Translations under genes and position numbers: made by a program | The notes under the pieces: model-generated | Told to the model about the DNA's origin: nothing | Seen by the model: only the letters and a program-made list of their open reading frames with translations | Databases searched by the model: none | Shown here: positions 22,357 through 33,516 of the stretch, piece after piece | Layout: every line of letters starts with the position of its first letter | Position numbering within the stretch: the first letter of the stretch is position 1 | Assembly (NCBI GenBank): GCA_947460855.1 | Contig: CANHGU010000002.1 | Span: 1 to 42,700, forward strand | Length of the DNA: 42,700 nucleotides | Direction of reading: 5' to 3' | Origin: Candidatus Nanopelagicaceae bacterium | GTDB taxonomy: Bacteria; Actinomycetota; Actinomycetes; Nanopelagicales; Nanopelagicaceae

Positions 22357-22917
22357 ATGGCTACTACAAATGACTTAAAGAATGGCATGACCTTAAATCT
22401 TGATGGTCAGCTTTGGAATGTTGTTGAGTTTCAGCATGTTAAGCCCGGTAAAGGTGGGGCTTTCGTAAGAACCAAAATGAAATCAGTGATGTCTGGAAAA
22501 GTTGTTGAAAAGACTTTCAATGCTGGCGTAAAAGTTGAGATTGCATCAGTAGAAAAACGAGATATGCAATATTTATATAAAGATGGTGAAGATTTTATGT
22601 TTATGGATTCAACTAACTATGATCAGATCAGAATTAGCAAAGAAACTGTAGGAGATGCGGTTGATTACATGCTTGAGAATGCTGATGCCATTGTCGCGAT
22701 GCACGAAGGGAATCCACTTTTTATTGAATTACCAGCTTCGGTAGAGTTAAAAATTACCTATACCGAGCCAGGATTACAAGGTGATCGATCTTCAGGTGGA
22801 ACAAAACCAGCAACAGTAGAGACAGGAATTACAATTCAAGTTCCACTTTTCATTAAGCAAGATGAAAAAGTTTTAGTGGATACTCGGACTGGTGCGTATC
22901 TAGGTCGAGCTAACTAA
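22357..22917 (+). CDS. efp: Elongation factor P (ATG 22357 preferred over upstream TTG 22342)
   Basis: [44 protein letters not shown]. Confidence 0.97.
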   Translation: MATTNDLKNGMTLNLDGQLWNVVEFQHVKPGKGGAFVRTKMKSVMSGKVVEKTFNAGVKVEIASVEKRDMQYLYKDGEDFMFMDSTNYDQIRISKETVGDAVDYMLENADAIVAMHEGNPLFIELPASVELKITYTEPGLQGDRSSGGTKPATVETGITIQVPLFIKQDEKVLVDTRTGAYLGRAN

Positions 22918-22919
22918 AA

Positions 22920-23327
22920 GTGTCTGCTCGCAGTAAAGCTCGTAAGCGAGCATTAGATTTTTTGTATGAAGCAGACATAAAAAAAGTTCTAGCATTGGAA
23001 TTATTCCAAGCCCGTGGCGCTACAGAACTTTCCCAAGAACCTTATGTATTAACCCTAATTTCTGGAATTTCTGATCATATAAACAAAATTGATGAGCTCA
23101 TAATTACATACGCACAAGGCTGGGACATGGATCGAATGCCTCCTATTGATCGAAATATCCTAAGAATTGCAATATATGAAATTCTTTGGGCAGATGATAT
23201 TGATCTACAAGTAGCATGTGATGAAGCAGTTGAATTGGCAAAATCATTATCAACAGATGAATCCTCTGGCTATATAAATGGCGTGCTGGGCCGAATTATT
23301 AAGCTAAAGGATTCAATCGCAATTTAA
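22920..23327 (+). CDS. nusB: Transcription antitermination factor NusB
   Basis: SARSKARKRALDFLYEADIK; DRNILRIAIYEIL; downstream of efp. Confidence 0.94.
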   Translation: MSARSKARKRALDFLYEADIKKVLALELFQARGATELSQEPYVLTLISGISDHINKIDELIITYAQGWDMDRMPPIDRNILRIAIYEILWADDIDLQVACDEAVELAKSLSTDESSGYINGVLGRIIKLKDSIAI

Positions 23328-23773
23328 GTTTTTACCAGCCCTAGTTTTTCTAGCTGTTCTAATACGCTATTCTCATTTTGTTGGAGCAGCATCGCCAGAA
23401 ATTGCAGATCATTGGCGCGTACGCTTAAGATTTGGCCATTCCAATCCTTACGGCGATTAGCAATGGCGTTTGTAAACTTTTTTACAATGAATGAGAATGG
23501 ACTTTGTTCATTTGAAAGCCTTCTCAAATCGATAGCTAAGTTGCTCATTTGTATTGGAGGGGGGCTATCTGGGAAAAGCTCTGCAACTGGTACTTGGTAG
23601 AACTCCATTAGTGAGATTGCTTTTTTAAGCGAGATTGCCCGGTCCGCCCTTTCATATGAACCAATTACAACCGCTTTCCACTTGCCATTTGAGTATCGCT
23701 CCACGTCTTGCAAGCTCCACCCTTTTGATTTTCTTATTAGTCTCAATCGTTCTGCTGGGTCATTTTTATTCAT
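23324..23773 (-). CDS. bldD: BldD-like XRE-family transcriptional regulator
   Basis: N-terminal HTH AERLRLIRKSKGWSLQDVERYSNGKWKAVVIGSYERADRAISLKKAISLMEFYQVPVAELFP; C-terminal RKDWNGQILSVRAND; between nusB and pyrR as expected for bldD. Confidence 0.85.
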   Translation of the reverse strand: MNKNDPAERLRLIRKSKGWSLQDVERYSNGKWKAVVIGSYERADRAISLKKAISLMEFYQVPVAELFPDSPPPIQMSNLAIDLRRLSNEQSPFSFIVKKFTNAIANRRKDWNGQILSVRANDLQFLAMLLQQNENSVLEQLEKLGLVKT

Positions 23774-23828
23774 AGCGGCAGGCTAGCCACACCAGAGTTT
23801 TGGTGATTTTAGATATCCACAGATCCTC

Positions 23829-23837
23829 TGCTAACAT
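23829..23837 (+). promoter_or_regulatory. Putative extended -10 element (TGC TAACAT) for the pyr operon
   Basis: TGnTAnnnT; predicts a TSS near 23844, at the 5' edge of the PyrR-like hairpin. Confidence 0.4.
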
Positions 23838-23844
23838 ACGTCGA

Positions 23845-23881
23845 TTCCTTTAACGATCCGTCCAGAGAGGCGGCGAAGGAG
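23845..23881 (+). promoter_or_regulatory. PyrR-binding-type RNA hairpin overlapping the pyrR Shine-Dalgarno
   Basis: CGTCCAGAGAGGC matches ARUCCNGNGAGGY except at position 1; upper stem CCGUC/GGCGG with CAGAGA loop; lower stem UUCCUU/AAGGAG includes the SD. Confidence 0.68.
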
Positions 23882-23887
23882 AAGTAA

Positions 23888-24409
23888 ATGGGTATTTTGT
23901 TATCTAGCAGCGACATTGATCGCGCTATTAAACGCATTTCACATGAAATAGTCGAACATAACCAAGGCGTTGGTAATTTGGTCTTAATGGGCATTCCTAC
24001 TCGTGGCGCCTACCTGGCCGAACGAATATCTAAATTTATTACTGAAATTGAAGGACCGATCTCAACTGGAGTCCTGGATATAACTCTACATAGGGATGAT
24101 TTACGGCTTCGCCCACCAAAGCCACTTTTACCTACCAAAATTCCTTCAGGGGGAATTGAAGGCAAGGATTTAGTCCTAGTTGATGATGTGCTTTTCTCTG
24201 GTCGGACGATTCGGGCTGCATTAGATGCAATCGGTGAAATAGGTAGACCAAGGACTGTTCAATTAGCGGTACTCGTTGATCGAGGTCATAGAGAACTACC
24301 TATTCGGGCAGATTATGTTGGAAAGAATATTCCAACCGCAAAGAGCGAGAACGTAAAGGTTCACCTTGCCGAGTATGACGGGAAAGATCTTGTGGAATTG
24401 ATTAAATGA
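23888..24409 (+). CDS. pyrR: Bifunctional pyr operon regulator / uracil phosphoribosyltransferase PyrR
   Basis: [60 protein letters not shown]. Confidence 0.97.
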   Translation: MGILLSSSDIDRAIKRISHEIVEHNQGVGNLVLMGIPTRGAYLAERISKFITEIEGPISTGVLDITLHRDDLRLRPPKPLLPTKIPSGGIEGKDLVLVDDVLFSGRTIRAALDAIGEIGRPRTVQLAVLVDRGHRELPIRADYVGKNIPTAKSENVKVHLAEYDGKDLVELIK

Positions 24410-25356
24410 TTACTGGCCACCTTCTTTCAGCTGCTGATCTTTCAAAGGATGAGGCGCTTAATTTGCTAGCAACAGCTAAGGAGCTGGCTGCAATCACAGA
24501 TGGGCCAAACAAAAAGCTACCAACGCTACGGGGTAAAACAGTTGTAAATTTGTTTTTTGAAGATTCGACAAGAACTCGAATTAGCTTTGAAACTGCTGCT
24601 AAACGTTTATCTGCGGATGTGATCAATTTTTCCGCAAAAGGATCTTCTGTCAGCAAGGGTGAAAGTTTGAAAGATACAGCCCAAACATTACAGGCGATGG
24701 GCGCGGATGCTGTGGTAATTAGGCATGGTAGTAGCGGTGCAGCCAAGCGTCTTGCTGATACTCAATGGATTCAAGCTGCAGTTATAAATGCTGGAGATGG
24801 CACACATGAACACCCAACGCAGGCTTTACTTGATGCCTTTACAATTAAACAACATCTTCGGGCGAAAGAATCAGATTTGTCTGGAGTTAAAGTTCTAATT
24901 GTCGGAGACATACTTCACTCGAGAGTAGCTCGTAGCAATATTTTACTTTTAAGCAAACTTGGGGCAGAAATTGTTTTAGTAGCTCCACCAACGCTTCTGC
25001 CAGTCGGAATTGATAAATGGCCGGTTAAGATTTCATATGATTTAGATAGCGAGATTGGAGAGTGTGATGTTGTAATGATGTTGCGCATTCAATTAGAACG
25101 AATGGCGGATTCTTTCTTTCCAACCGAGCGAGAGTACTCCAGGAGATATGGTCTTAATTCAGCACGCTTAGCAAAGCTTAAAAAGAATTCAATTGTTATG
25201 CATCCTGGTCCAATGAATCGCGGGCTTGAAATATCTGCAGATAGTGCAGATGATCTTAAGTCCGTAATTGTTGATCAAGTAAAAAATGGTGTTGCGGTAA
25301 GGATGGCAGTCTTATATGAACTACTTGGCGGCGCACCGATCGGAGATAGCAAATGA
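24406..25356 (+). CDS. pyrB: Aspartate carbamoyltransferase catalytic subunit
   Basis: [49 protein letters not shown]. Confidence 0.97.
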   Translation: MITGHLLSAADLSKDEALNLLATAKELAAITDGPNKKLPTLRGKTVVNLFFEDSTRTRISFETAAKRLSADVINFSAKGSSVSKGESLKDTAQTLQAMGADAVVIRHGSSGAAKRLADTQWIQAAVINAGDGTHEHPTQALLDAFTIKQHLRAKESDLSGVKVLIVGDILHSRVARSNILLLSKLGAEIVLVAPPTLLPVGIDKWPVKISYDLDSEIGECDVVMMLRIQLERMADSFFPTEREYSRRYGLNSARLAKLKKNSIVMHPGPMNRGLEISADSADDLKSVIVDQVKNGVAVRMAVLYELLGGAPIGDSK

Positions 25357-26657
25357 TTAATATTAGTAATGCCAAATTAGCCGATGGCAGTGTGGTTGAC
25401 GTTGAAATTGATAATGATTTAATTTCAAAAGTTACTAAATCATCAGGGACTGTTAGTAATGGTTCAATTGATGCAACTGGGCAAATTTTATTGCCAGGTT
25501 TAGTTGATCTTCACACACATTTGCGAGAACCAGGGCGGGAAGACGCAGAGACTGTACTTACCGGCTCTTATGCAGCAGCAGCAGGTGGCTACACAGCGAT
25601 TTCATCGATGGCAAATACCTATCCGGTAGCTGACACCGCTGGAGTTGTTGAGCAGATATATCGGCTAGGTAAAGATGCAGGTCTATGTGATGTCAATCCA
25701 ATCGGTGCTGTAACTAAGGGATTAAGTGGTGAGCAGCTTGCCGAGCTTGGTGCAATGGCAGATTCGATAGCGAGAGTACGGATATTTAGTGATGATGGTA
25801 AGTGTGTATCTGACCCATTAATAATGAGAAGAGCTCTTGAGTATGTTAAAACTTTCAACGGCATAATCGCTCAGCATGCACAGGAGCCAAGATTAACAAT
25901 CAATGCCCAGATGAATGAAGGCAGCGTATCTTCTCGAATTGGATTACCTGGATGGCCCGCCATCGCTGAAGAATCAATAATTGCAAGAGATATTTTATTG
26001 GCTGAGCATGTGCAATCAAGGTTACACATCTGTCATTTAACCACTGCAGGCGGAGTAGAGCTTGTCCGATGGGCTAAAAAACGTGGCATTAATGTAACTG
26101 CAGAAGTTACCCCACACCACCTATTGTTAACTGATGAGTTAGTTGAGAACTACGATCCAATCTATAAAGTAAACCCACCACTTCGAACTGAAAAAGATGT
26201 GATGGCGTTAAGAGAGGGTTTAGCCGAAGGTGTGATTGATATTGTCGCAACAGATCATGCCCCTCATCCAGAGGAGGATAAAGATTGCGAGTGGCAGGCA
26301 GCAGCTTTCGGAATGGTAGGGCTCGAGACCTCACTCTCAGTTGTAATTAAAACAATGATCGAAAGTAAAATGCTAGATTGGTCACAATTAGTTGATCGTA
26401 TGTCTATAAGGCCAGCGCAGATTGCCGGCTATAAAACTCAGGGGCAAAGTATTCAAGCAGGAAGCGTGGCAAACTTACTATTATTGGATCCAAGCGCTTC
26501 ATGGCAGGTGGATAGAAGTAAATTGAAATCAAAGAGCAGGAATACACCTTTTCACGGGATGACGCTGCCTGGAGTTATCTCACATGTTATATATAACGGT
26601 AAACAAACAGTGATTGCGGGTAGAGTTTTAAATATGGATGGCGACAAAAATGGATAA
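25353..26657 (+). CDS. pyrC: Dihydroorotase
   Basis: [57 protein letters not shown]. Confidence 0.97.
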   Translation: MINISNAKLADGSVVDVEIDNDLISKVTKSSGTVSNGSIDATGQILLPGLVDLHTHLREPGREDAETVLTGSYAAAAGGYTAISSMANTYPVADTAGVVEQIYRLGKDAGLCDVNPIGAVTKGLSGEQLAELGAMADSIARVRIFSDDGKCVSDPLIMRRALEYVKTFNGIIAQHAQEPRLTINAQMNEGSVSSRIGLPGWPAIAEESIIARDILLAEHVQSRLHICHLTTAGGVELVRWAKKRGINVTAEVTPHHLLLTDELVENYDPIYKVNPPLRTEKDVMALREGLAEGVIDIVATDHAPHPEEDKDCEWQAAAFGMVGLETSLSVVIKTMIESKMLDWSQLVDRMSIRPAQIAGYKTQGQSIQAGSVANLLLLDPSASWQVDRSKLKSKSRNTPFHGMTLPGVISHVIYNGKQTVIAGRVLNMDGDKNG

Positions 26658-27798
26658 TAAATCACCTGCCTACCTTGTACTAGATGATGGTCGTATTTTT
26701 GAAGGCTTTTCATGGGCTAAAGAGGGTGAAACGTTTGGCGAAGCAGTTTTTTCAACTGGCATGACTGGGTATCAAGAAACTCTGACTGACCCTTCTTATC
26801 ATAAGCAAATTGTTGTCATGACAGCGCCACATATAGGTAATACCGGTGTAAATAAGAGTGATGAAGAATCAAAGAAGATATGGGTTGCTGGTTTTGTAGT
26901 CAGAAATCCCTCACCAATAGCAAGTAATTGGCGCAGTGAAAAATCTTTAGAGCAAGAGTTAATTGATTCTGGTGTTGTAGGTATTCAAGGAGTCGATACG
27001 CGAGCAATTACTAGACATTTGCGCGATAGAGGCGCGATGAGAGTTGGAATTTTCAGCAACACTACATTGTCTAGAGAAGAAATGGTTGTACGTGTTCGCA
27101 AAACAGCTCCAATGAGTGGATCATTTCTTGCTGCTGATGTGACAACCAAAGAAACTTATATCGTAAATCCACCTAAAGGTGTAGAAACTAAATTTAAAGT
27201 TGCAGCTATTGATTTGGGAATTAAAGGTGCCACGCCAAAAGCGATGGCTAGCCTAGGAATACAAGTTCATGTTATGCCTCTGAACACGACACTGTCTCAG
27301 ATCAAGTCTCTTAATGTGGATGGTGTATTCCTTTCAAACGGTCCTGGTGATCCAGCTGCAATGGTTGATGTTGTTGAGCTGGTGAGAAGTATTTTGTTAG
27401 AGCAGATTCCATTCTTTGGTATCTGCTTTGGTCATCAGATACTAGGTCGAGCTTTGGGGTTTGAAACATATAAATTACCATTTGGTCATCGCGGCATAAA
27501 CCAACCAGTAATTGATTTAACTACTGGCAAAGTTGAAATAACCGCACACAACCATGGCTTTGCCGTAGCAGCTCCTAAAGAGAATAAATTTAAGACAGTT
27601 TATGGAAATGGTCGCGTTAGTCATTTATCACTTAATGATTCAGTAGTTGAAGGCTTAGAGATGATTTCGGTACCTGCATTTTCTGTTCAGTACCACCCAG
27701 AATCTGCTGCTGGCCCACATGATGCTGCATACTTATTTGAAAGATTTGTAAAGCTAATGCACGATTCAAAGTTAAGTACAAGGGAAATAAATGCCTAG
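26650..27798 (+). CDS. carA: Carbamoyl-phosphate synthase small subunit
   Basis: [59 protein letters not shown]. Confidence 0.97.
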   Translation: MDNKSPAYLVLDDGRIFEGFSWAKEGETFGEAVFSTGMTGYQETLTDPSYHKQIVVMTAPHIGNTGVNKSDEESKKIWVAGFVVRNPSPIASNWRSEKSLEQELIDSGVVGIQGVDTRAITRHLRDRGAMRVGIFSNTTLSREEMVVRVRKTAPMSGSFLAADVTTKETYIVNPPKGVETKFKVAAIDLGIKGATPKAMASLGIQVHVMPLNTTLSQIKSLNVDGVFLSNGPGDPAAMVDVVELVRSILLEQIPFFGICFGHQILGRALGFETYKLPFGHRGINQPVIDLTTGKVEITAHNHGFAVAAPKENKFKTVYGNGRVSHLSLNDSVVEGLEMISVPAFSVQYHPESAAGPHDAAYLFERFVKLMHDSKLSTREINA

Positions 27799-30700
27799 AG
27801 ATAATTCAATTAAGAGTGTATTAGTAATTGGTAGCGGTCCAATTGTTATCGGTCAGGCATGCGAGTTTGATTACTCCGGAACACAAGCATGTCGAGTACT
27901 TCGAAGTGAAGGAATTCGTGTAATCCTAATTAATTCAAACCCGGCAACAATTATGACTGATCCAGAGTTTGCTGATGCAACATATATCGAACCAATTACT
28001 CCAGAGGTTATTGAAAAAATTCTTGAAAAAGAGCGACCAAGTGCAGTTTTAGCGACTTTGGGAGGACAGACAGCTTTAAACGCTGCAATGGCTCTGTATG
28101 AGAGAGGTTCATTTGAGAAATATGGAACAAAATTAATAGGCGCAGATATTGAGGCAATTAAAAGAGGTGAAGACAGGGAGATTTTCAAAAAAATCGTTGC
28201 CACTATAGGCGGTCAATCAGCAAAATCAAAGATATGTCACACAATGCAAGATTGCTTGGTAGCGGCAAAAGAGCTTAATTACCCAGTTGTTGTCAGGCCT
28301 TCTTTCACAATGGGTGGACTTGGGTCTGGAATTGCTTATAACGAAGCGGATCTTAACCAGATTGCCGGTGCTGGATTACGGCATAGCCCAACTACCGAAG
28401 TTTTACTTGAAGAATCAATAATTGGCTGGAAAGAGTATGAACTAGAAGTAATGCGCGATCATAAAGACAATGTTGTAATCGTTTGCAGTATTGAAAACGT
28501 TGACCCTATGGGAGTTCACACAGGTGATTCGATAACAGTAGCGCCAGCAATGACTCTCACAGATGTGGAGTATCAAAAGCTTCGAGATCTATCTATTGCG
28601 ATAATCAGAGAGGTTGGTGTTGCAACTGGTGGATGTAACATTCAGTTCGCCGTTAATCCGCATGACGGTCGAATTATCGTGATTGAAATGAATCCTAGAG
28701 TTTCAAGGTCATCAGCACTTGCGTCAAAGGCTACGGGCTTTCCGATAGCAAAAATCGCAACAAAATTGGCCATTGGTTATACCTTGGATGAAATTCAGAA
28801 TGATATTACTAAATCTACACCCGCTTCTTTTGAGCCATCACTAGATTATGTAGTTGTTAAAGTTCCTAGATTTGCATTTGAAAAGTTCTCAGAGGCAGAT
28901 ACTCGCTTAACTACCACTATGAAAAGTGTCGGTGAGGCTATGGCGATTGGTCGAAGCTTTCCTGAAGCTCTTCAGAAAGCATTGCGTTCGCTAGAGAAAG
29001 CTGGTGCAAGCTTTAGCTGGAAAGATGCAAATCTAGATGTGCTCATGAAGCAGATATCTACTCCAACTGAATTTAGATTGCAGCAGGTGCAACTGGCGAT
29101 GCATTTAGGTGCCAGTGTCGATCAAGTTCATCAGGAAACTAAAATTGATAAGTGGTTTCTTGAACAAATAAATTTAATTAATCAGAAAGCAAGCGAAATA
29201 TCAGTCTCTGCTAATTATGGAAAAGCACTGATAAAGTCAGCAAAAATGATGGGATTTTCCGATTTACAAATTGCAGAATTACGAGGCATAACTGAGGCTG
29301 AAGTTAAGCTTGCTCGAGTTAACTTTAATATTCACCCTGTCTATAAAACAGTAGATACTTGTGCGGGTGAGTTTGCGGCATTAACACCTTATTACTACTC
29401 ATCTTATGACGAAGAGAGTGAAGTGTTAAAGCGAGAGAAAGAAGCTGTCATAATTTTAGGAAGTGGTCCAAATCGTATTGGACAGGGAATTGAGTTTGAT
29501 TATTCATGTGTTCACGCTTCATTTGCACTACGAAATGCTGGATATGAAACGATTATGGTGAATTGCAATCCAGAGACGGTATCAACTGATTACGACACCT
29601 CTGATCGACTTTATTTCGAGCCATTAACACTGGAGGATGTTTTAGAGGTAATAGCAGCTGAAATGGCTGCTGGTCCTGTGCTTGGAGTAATTGTGCAACT
29701 TGGTGGCCAAACGCCACTTGGGCTCGCACGAGGCCTAAAAGAAGCAGGGATAAAGATTCTTGGTACATCTCCAGATGCTATTGATTTAGCAGAGGAGCGA
29801 GGAGCCTTTGGTGAAATTTTAAAGAATAATAATTTACTTGCACCAAATTTTGGAATGGCTAATTCATATGAAGAGGCAGCAAAAATTGGTAATGAGATTG
29901 GTTACCCAGTTTTAGTCCGGCCATCATATGTATTAGGTGGCAGAGGAATGGAGATTGTTTACGATGAAATTTCCCTTAAGGGTTTTATTGAAAAAGCTAC
30001 CGCGATTACACCTAATCACCCGGTTCTGATTGATAAGTTCTTAGATGATGCAATTGAAATTGATGTGGATGCTTTGTATGACGGAACAGACCTTTACCTA
30101 GCAGGCGTAATGGAACATATTGAAGAGGCTGGAGTGCATTCAGGTGACTCAGCATGCGTTTTACCAAGTATTTCACTTACAAAAGAGATGCTTATTGAAA
30201 TTAGATTAGCTACTGAGAAAATTGCTAAAGATGTCGGTGTTAGGGGATTAATAAATATTCAATTTGCAATTAGTGGCTCGCCGCAGAAATTATATGTGTT
30301 AGAGGCCAATCCAAGAGCATCTCGCACTGTTCCATTTGTTGCCAAGGCCACTGGGGTTCAGTTAGCTAAAGCTGCAGCTTTGATCTCGGTTGGTTTACTG
30401 ATTAGCGATCTACGAGTAAGTGGCGTCCTTCCGAAGAACGGTGATGGAAAGGCTAACGGTGTATCTGTAAAGGAAGCAGTACTTCCATTTAATCGTTTCC
30501 GCAGAGTTGATGGCACAGGAGTTGATTCGGTACTCGGACCTGAAATGAAATCAACTGGAGAAGTGATGGGAATAGCAAATAATTTTGGGCTTGCTTTTGC
30601 TAAAAGCCAGACCGCTGCATTTGGACCACTTCCAAAATCTGGAGCAGTATTTATTTCGCTGTCACAAAGAGATAAAGAATCTGGTTGGCGGGCGGCTCGC

Positions 30701-31045
30701 GAATTGCACCAAATGGGATTTAAGATTTATAGCACAGCAGGAACAAACCAATTTCTGAGCAGTAAGGATGTCCCATCAGAACTTGTCAGAAAAAATTCAG
30801 ATCCTAAATCAGATCAATTATCAGCAAATGATGTGATCACAAAAGGGCTAGTACAGCTTGTGATTAATACTCCACTCGGTCGCGGCTCGAGGCAGGATGG
30901 TTTTTTAATTAGAACTGCAGCTATTTCTCGAGCTGTTTCCTGTATAACTACTGTGTCAGGATTTAGAGCAGCTGTTGCAGGTATTGCAGCACTACAGAAA
31001 AATGATTTTGACATTAAATCTTTGCAAGAGTGGATGAAGTCATGA
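27791..31045 (+). CDS. carB: Carbamoyl-phosphate synthase large subunit
   Basis: [29 protein letters not shown]; duplicated ATP-grasp halves; 1084 aa. Confidence 0.98.
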   Translation: MPRDNSIKSVLVIGSGPIVIGQACEFDYSGTQACRVLRSEGIRVILINSNPATIMTDPEFADATYIEPITPEVIEKILEKERPSAVLATLGGQTALNAAMALYERGSFEKYGTKLIGADIEAIKRGEDREIFKKIVATIGGQSAKSKICHTMQDCLVAAKELNYPVVVRPSFTMGGLGSGIAYNEADLNQIAGAGLRHSPTTEVLLEESIIGWKEYELEVMRDHKDNVVIVCSIENVDPMGVHTGDSITVAPAMTLTDVEYQKLRDLSIAIIREVGVATGGCNIQFAVNPHDGRIIVIEMNPRVSRSSALASKATGFPIAKIATKLAIGYTLDEIQNDITKSTPASFEPSLDYVVVKVPRFAFEKFSEADTRLTTTMKSVGEAMAIGRSFPEALQKALRSLEKAGASFSWKDANLDVLMKQISTPTEFRLQQVQLAMHLGASVDQVHQETKIDKWFLEQINLINQKASEISVSANYGKALIKSAKMMGFSDLQIAELRGITEAEVKLARVNFNIHPVYKTVDTCAGEFAALTPYYYSSYDEESEVLKREKEAVIILGSGPNRIGQGIEFDYSCVHASFALRNAGYETIMVNCNPETVSTDYDTSDRLYFEPLTLEDVLEVIAAEMAAGPVLGVIVQLGGQTPLGLARGLKEAGIKILGTSPDAIDLAEERGAFGEILKNNNLLAPNFGMANSYEEAAKIGNEIGYPVLVRPSYVLGGRGMEIVYDEISLKGFIEKATAITPNHPVLIDKFLDDAIEIDVDALYDGTDLYLAGVMEHIEEAGVHSGDSACVLPSISLTKEMLIEIRLATEKIAKDVGVRGLINIQFAISGSPQKLYVLEANPRASRTVPFVAKATGVQLAKAAALISVGLLISDLRVSGVLPKNGDGKANGVSVKEAVLPFNRFRRVDGTGVDSVLGPEMKSTGEVMGIANNFGLAFAKSQTAAFGPLPKSGAVFISLSQRDKESGWRAARELHQMGFKIYSTAGTNQFLSSKDVPSELVRKNSDPKSDQLSANDVITKGLVQLVINTPLGRGSRQDGFLIRTAAISRAVSCITTVSGFRAAVAGIAALQKNDFDIKSLQEWMKS

Positions 31046-31887
31046 ACCCACAGAAGATAAATAAATCCGCTGTTCAAATTGAGGCAGAATTACTTAGCAA
31101 TAAAAAAGTTGGTCCATATCACCATATGGTATTTGCTGTTGGACAGATGGCAGCATTTTGTAAGCCTGGAAATTTTGTTGCGATCTCGGTAGGCGGTGCC
31201 CAGTCATCTCTTGTACTGCGTAGGGCATTTGCGATATATCGAGCATTAGATAAAGGGCCAATGGGTGGCAGTGTTGAATTGGTAATCGCACCTCATGGCG
31301 AAGGCAGTAAATGGTTATGTGGAAGAAGTGTTGGCGATTTTGTTGACCTAGTCGGTCCTCTCGGAACATCCTTTGGAATTCCAACTGTAAATGCAAATAC
31401 GATGTTAATAGGCGGAGGTTATGGTTCTGCGCCACTATTTGCATTAGCAGAGGTTTTAAAAAACCGCGGCTGCCGAGTAGATATGGTGCTTGGTGCTAGT
31501 ACTGCCAATAAAATTTATGCACCACTTGAAGGAAAACGAAGTGTCTCATCATTAACAATAACTACTGATGATGGAACTGCTGGTATTCACGGGCAAATTA
31601 GCGAGGCAATTCCAAGATTAATTCGAGAATTTGGTACTGAGGTGATTTATTCTTGCGGACCGATGGGGATGTTGTCTGCAATTGCAAAGATTGCAGAGGA
31701 GTTTGAAATTTCCCATCAATGTTCAGTCGAAGAATCAATGGCCTGTGGAATTGGTGTTTGCATGACTTGCGTCGTTCCAATTAAGCATGAAGATGGCATA
31801 AAAATGGTGCGAACCTGTATTGATGGTCCAGTAATGGATGGCTCAGAAATTATCTGGGATCGCAAATCAGTATTGGATGTGTTGTAG
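31042..31887 (+). CDS. pyrK: Dihydroorotate dehydrogenase electron transfer subunit PyrK
   Basis: FAD/NAD-binding reductase fold ([14 protein letters not shown]) and [2Fe-2S] cysteines [17 protein letters not shown]; upstream of pyrD. Confidence 0.93.
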   Translation: MNPQKINKSAVQIEAELLSNKKVGPYHHMVFAVGQMAAFCKPGNFVAISVGGAQSSLVLRRAFAIYRALDKGPMGGSVELVIAPHGEGSKWLCGRSVGDFVDLVGPLGTSFGIPTVNANTMLIGGGYGSAPLFALAEVLKNRGCRVDMVLGASTANKIYAPLEGKRSVSSLTITTDDGTAGIHGQISEAIPRLIREFGTEVIYSCGPMGMLSAIAKIAEEFEISHQCSVEESMACGIGVCMTCVVPIKHEDGIKMVRTCIDGPVMDGSEIIWDRKSVLDVL

Positions 31888-31889
31888 AG

Positions 31890-32822
31890 ATGAGCGCTTT
31901 AGATTTTTCAACAAAAATTGGAAGTAAGAGATTTTCTAACCCGATTTTTACTGCAAGTGGTTGTGCCAGCTCTGGTAGTGAACTTGCTCAATTTTTACCA
32001 TTAGATGAAATTGGCGCGATTGTAACTAAATCGATTATGACTAAACCACGTACTGGCCGTGCAACTCCACGTATGGCTGAGACTCCAAGTGGAATGCTTA
32101 ACTCGATTGGTTTGCAAGGTCCAGGTATCGACACTTTTTTAGAAGTAGATATTCCTTGGCTTGTTTCTCAACAGGCAAAAATAATTGTTTCAATAGCCGG
32201 AGAGACAGTGGATGAGTATGGAGTATTAGCTCGTAGATTAAGAGCGGTTAATGGAATAAGTGCGGTAGAGGTAAATATTTCATGCCCAAATGTGGAAAAT
32301 CGCGGGCAGGTTTTTGCCTGTCATACAGACACTGCTGCCGCAGTAATTGAAGCGGTGCGTCGAAATATTGGGGGCGAATTGCCAATAGTGGCGAAATTAT
32401 CACCAGATGTTACTGACATTGTAGAGATTGCCCGATCAGTAATTAATGCAGGTGTAGATGGATTAGCATTAATTAACACACTTCTAGGTATGGTAATTGA
32501 TACAAATACGATGAAACCAAAATTAGCAGGTAAAACTGGGGGATTGTCAGGTCCGGCAATTAGACCAGTTGCTGTTCGTGCCATTTACCAAGTTCATCAA
32601 GCTTTTCCCAACACACCAATTGTCGGAATGGGTGGAGTAGCTTCCGGTCGGGATGCTTTCGAATTAATTTTGGCGGGTGCAAGTGCAGTTTCTGTTGGTA
32701 CTGCAACCTTTGGCGATCCAACTGCTGTAATAAAGATCAAGAATCAATTATCTGAATTACTAACTCAAAGAAATTTCGATAATTTTCGTGATGCCATTGG
32801 GTTTGCGCATAGGGGAGTTTAG
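31890..32822 (+). CDS. pyrD: Dihydroorotate dehydrogenase, class 1B
   Basis: NPIFTASGCASSGSE; MLNSIGLQGPGIDTFL; VNISCPNVENRGQVF (active-site Cys); GLSGPAIRPVAVRAIYQV. Confidence 0.95.
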   Translation: MSALDFSTKIGSKRFSNPIFTASGCASSGSELAQFLPLDEIGAIVTKSIMTKPRTGRATPRMAETPSGMLNSIGLQGPGIDTFLEVDIPWLVSQQAKIIVSIAGETVDEYGVLARRLRAVNGISAVEVNISCPNVENRGQVFACHTDTAAAVIEAVRRNIGGELPIVAKLSPDVTDIVEIARSVINAGVDGLALINTLLGMVIDTNTMKPKLAGKTGGLSGPAIRPVAVRAIYQVHQAFPNTPIVGMGGVASGRDAFELILAGASAVSVGTATFGDPTAVIKIKNQLSELLTQRNFDNFRDAIGFAHRGV

Positions 32823-32824
32823 GC

Positions 32825-33514
32825 ATGCTGCCAATAATTCTTGCACTTGATACAAAGGAAATCGAACAAGCAAAAGCATGGATTAGGGCTTCAAGTAATT
32901 CGATTAACCATTTTAAAATTGGACTTGAGTTTTATTTGAAACATGGATCAGAAGGTATAAAAAAATTGCAAAATGATTATGAGTTGGAACTGTTTCTAGA
33001 TCTTAAACTCTATGACATACCTAATACTGTTAAAGGGGCTGTTGAATCGGTTGCCGCTTTATCGCCAAAGTTTCTGACTGTTCACGCAAGTGGCGGGGAA
33101 AAAATGATAAAAGCTGCAGTAAATGCACTGCCAAACGGATCAATTACTGGTGTAACAGTTTTGACATCGTTTAGTGAGGATGATTTTTCAAAAATTGGTT
33201 TGAAATCAAATATAAGTGAGACCAGTAAAAACTGGGCACAAATTGCATTATCTGCCGGTGCCACATCCTTAGTTTGTTCACCTTTTGAAGCTTCAGAGCT
33301 TAGGAAACTTTCAAACACTGCTGTTCTTATAACCCCTGGAGTAAGAGTTGACGGTGATGACAATGCAGATCAGGTTAGGGTGATGACGCCAAAGGGCGCC
33401 TTAAGCGAGGGTGCCAATTTTGTAGTGATTGGCAGATCAATTACTAGTTTATGGGATGGATCAGACAAGAAGATGCGTGAGAAGATAGATCAAATCGCCA
33501 GATCATTGGAATAA
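32825..33514 (+). CDS. pyrF: Orotidine 5'-phosphate decarboxylase (short, class 1-like)
   Basis: ILALDTKEIEQAKAW; ELFLDLKLYDIPNTVKGAV (DxKxxDIPNT); VIGRSIT. Confidence 0.95.
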   Translation: MLPIILALDTKEIEQAKAWIRASSNSINHFKIGLEFYLKHGSEGIKKLQNDYELELFLDLKLYDIPNTVKGAVESVAALSPKFLTVHASGGEKMIKAAVNALPNGSITGVTVLTSFSEDDFSKIGLKSNISETSKNWAQIALSAGATSLVCSPFEASELRKLSNTAVLITPGVRVDGDDNADQVRVMTPKGALSEGANFVVIGRSITSLWDGSDKKMREKIDQIARSLE

Positions 33515-33516
33515 AA

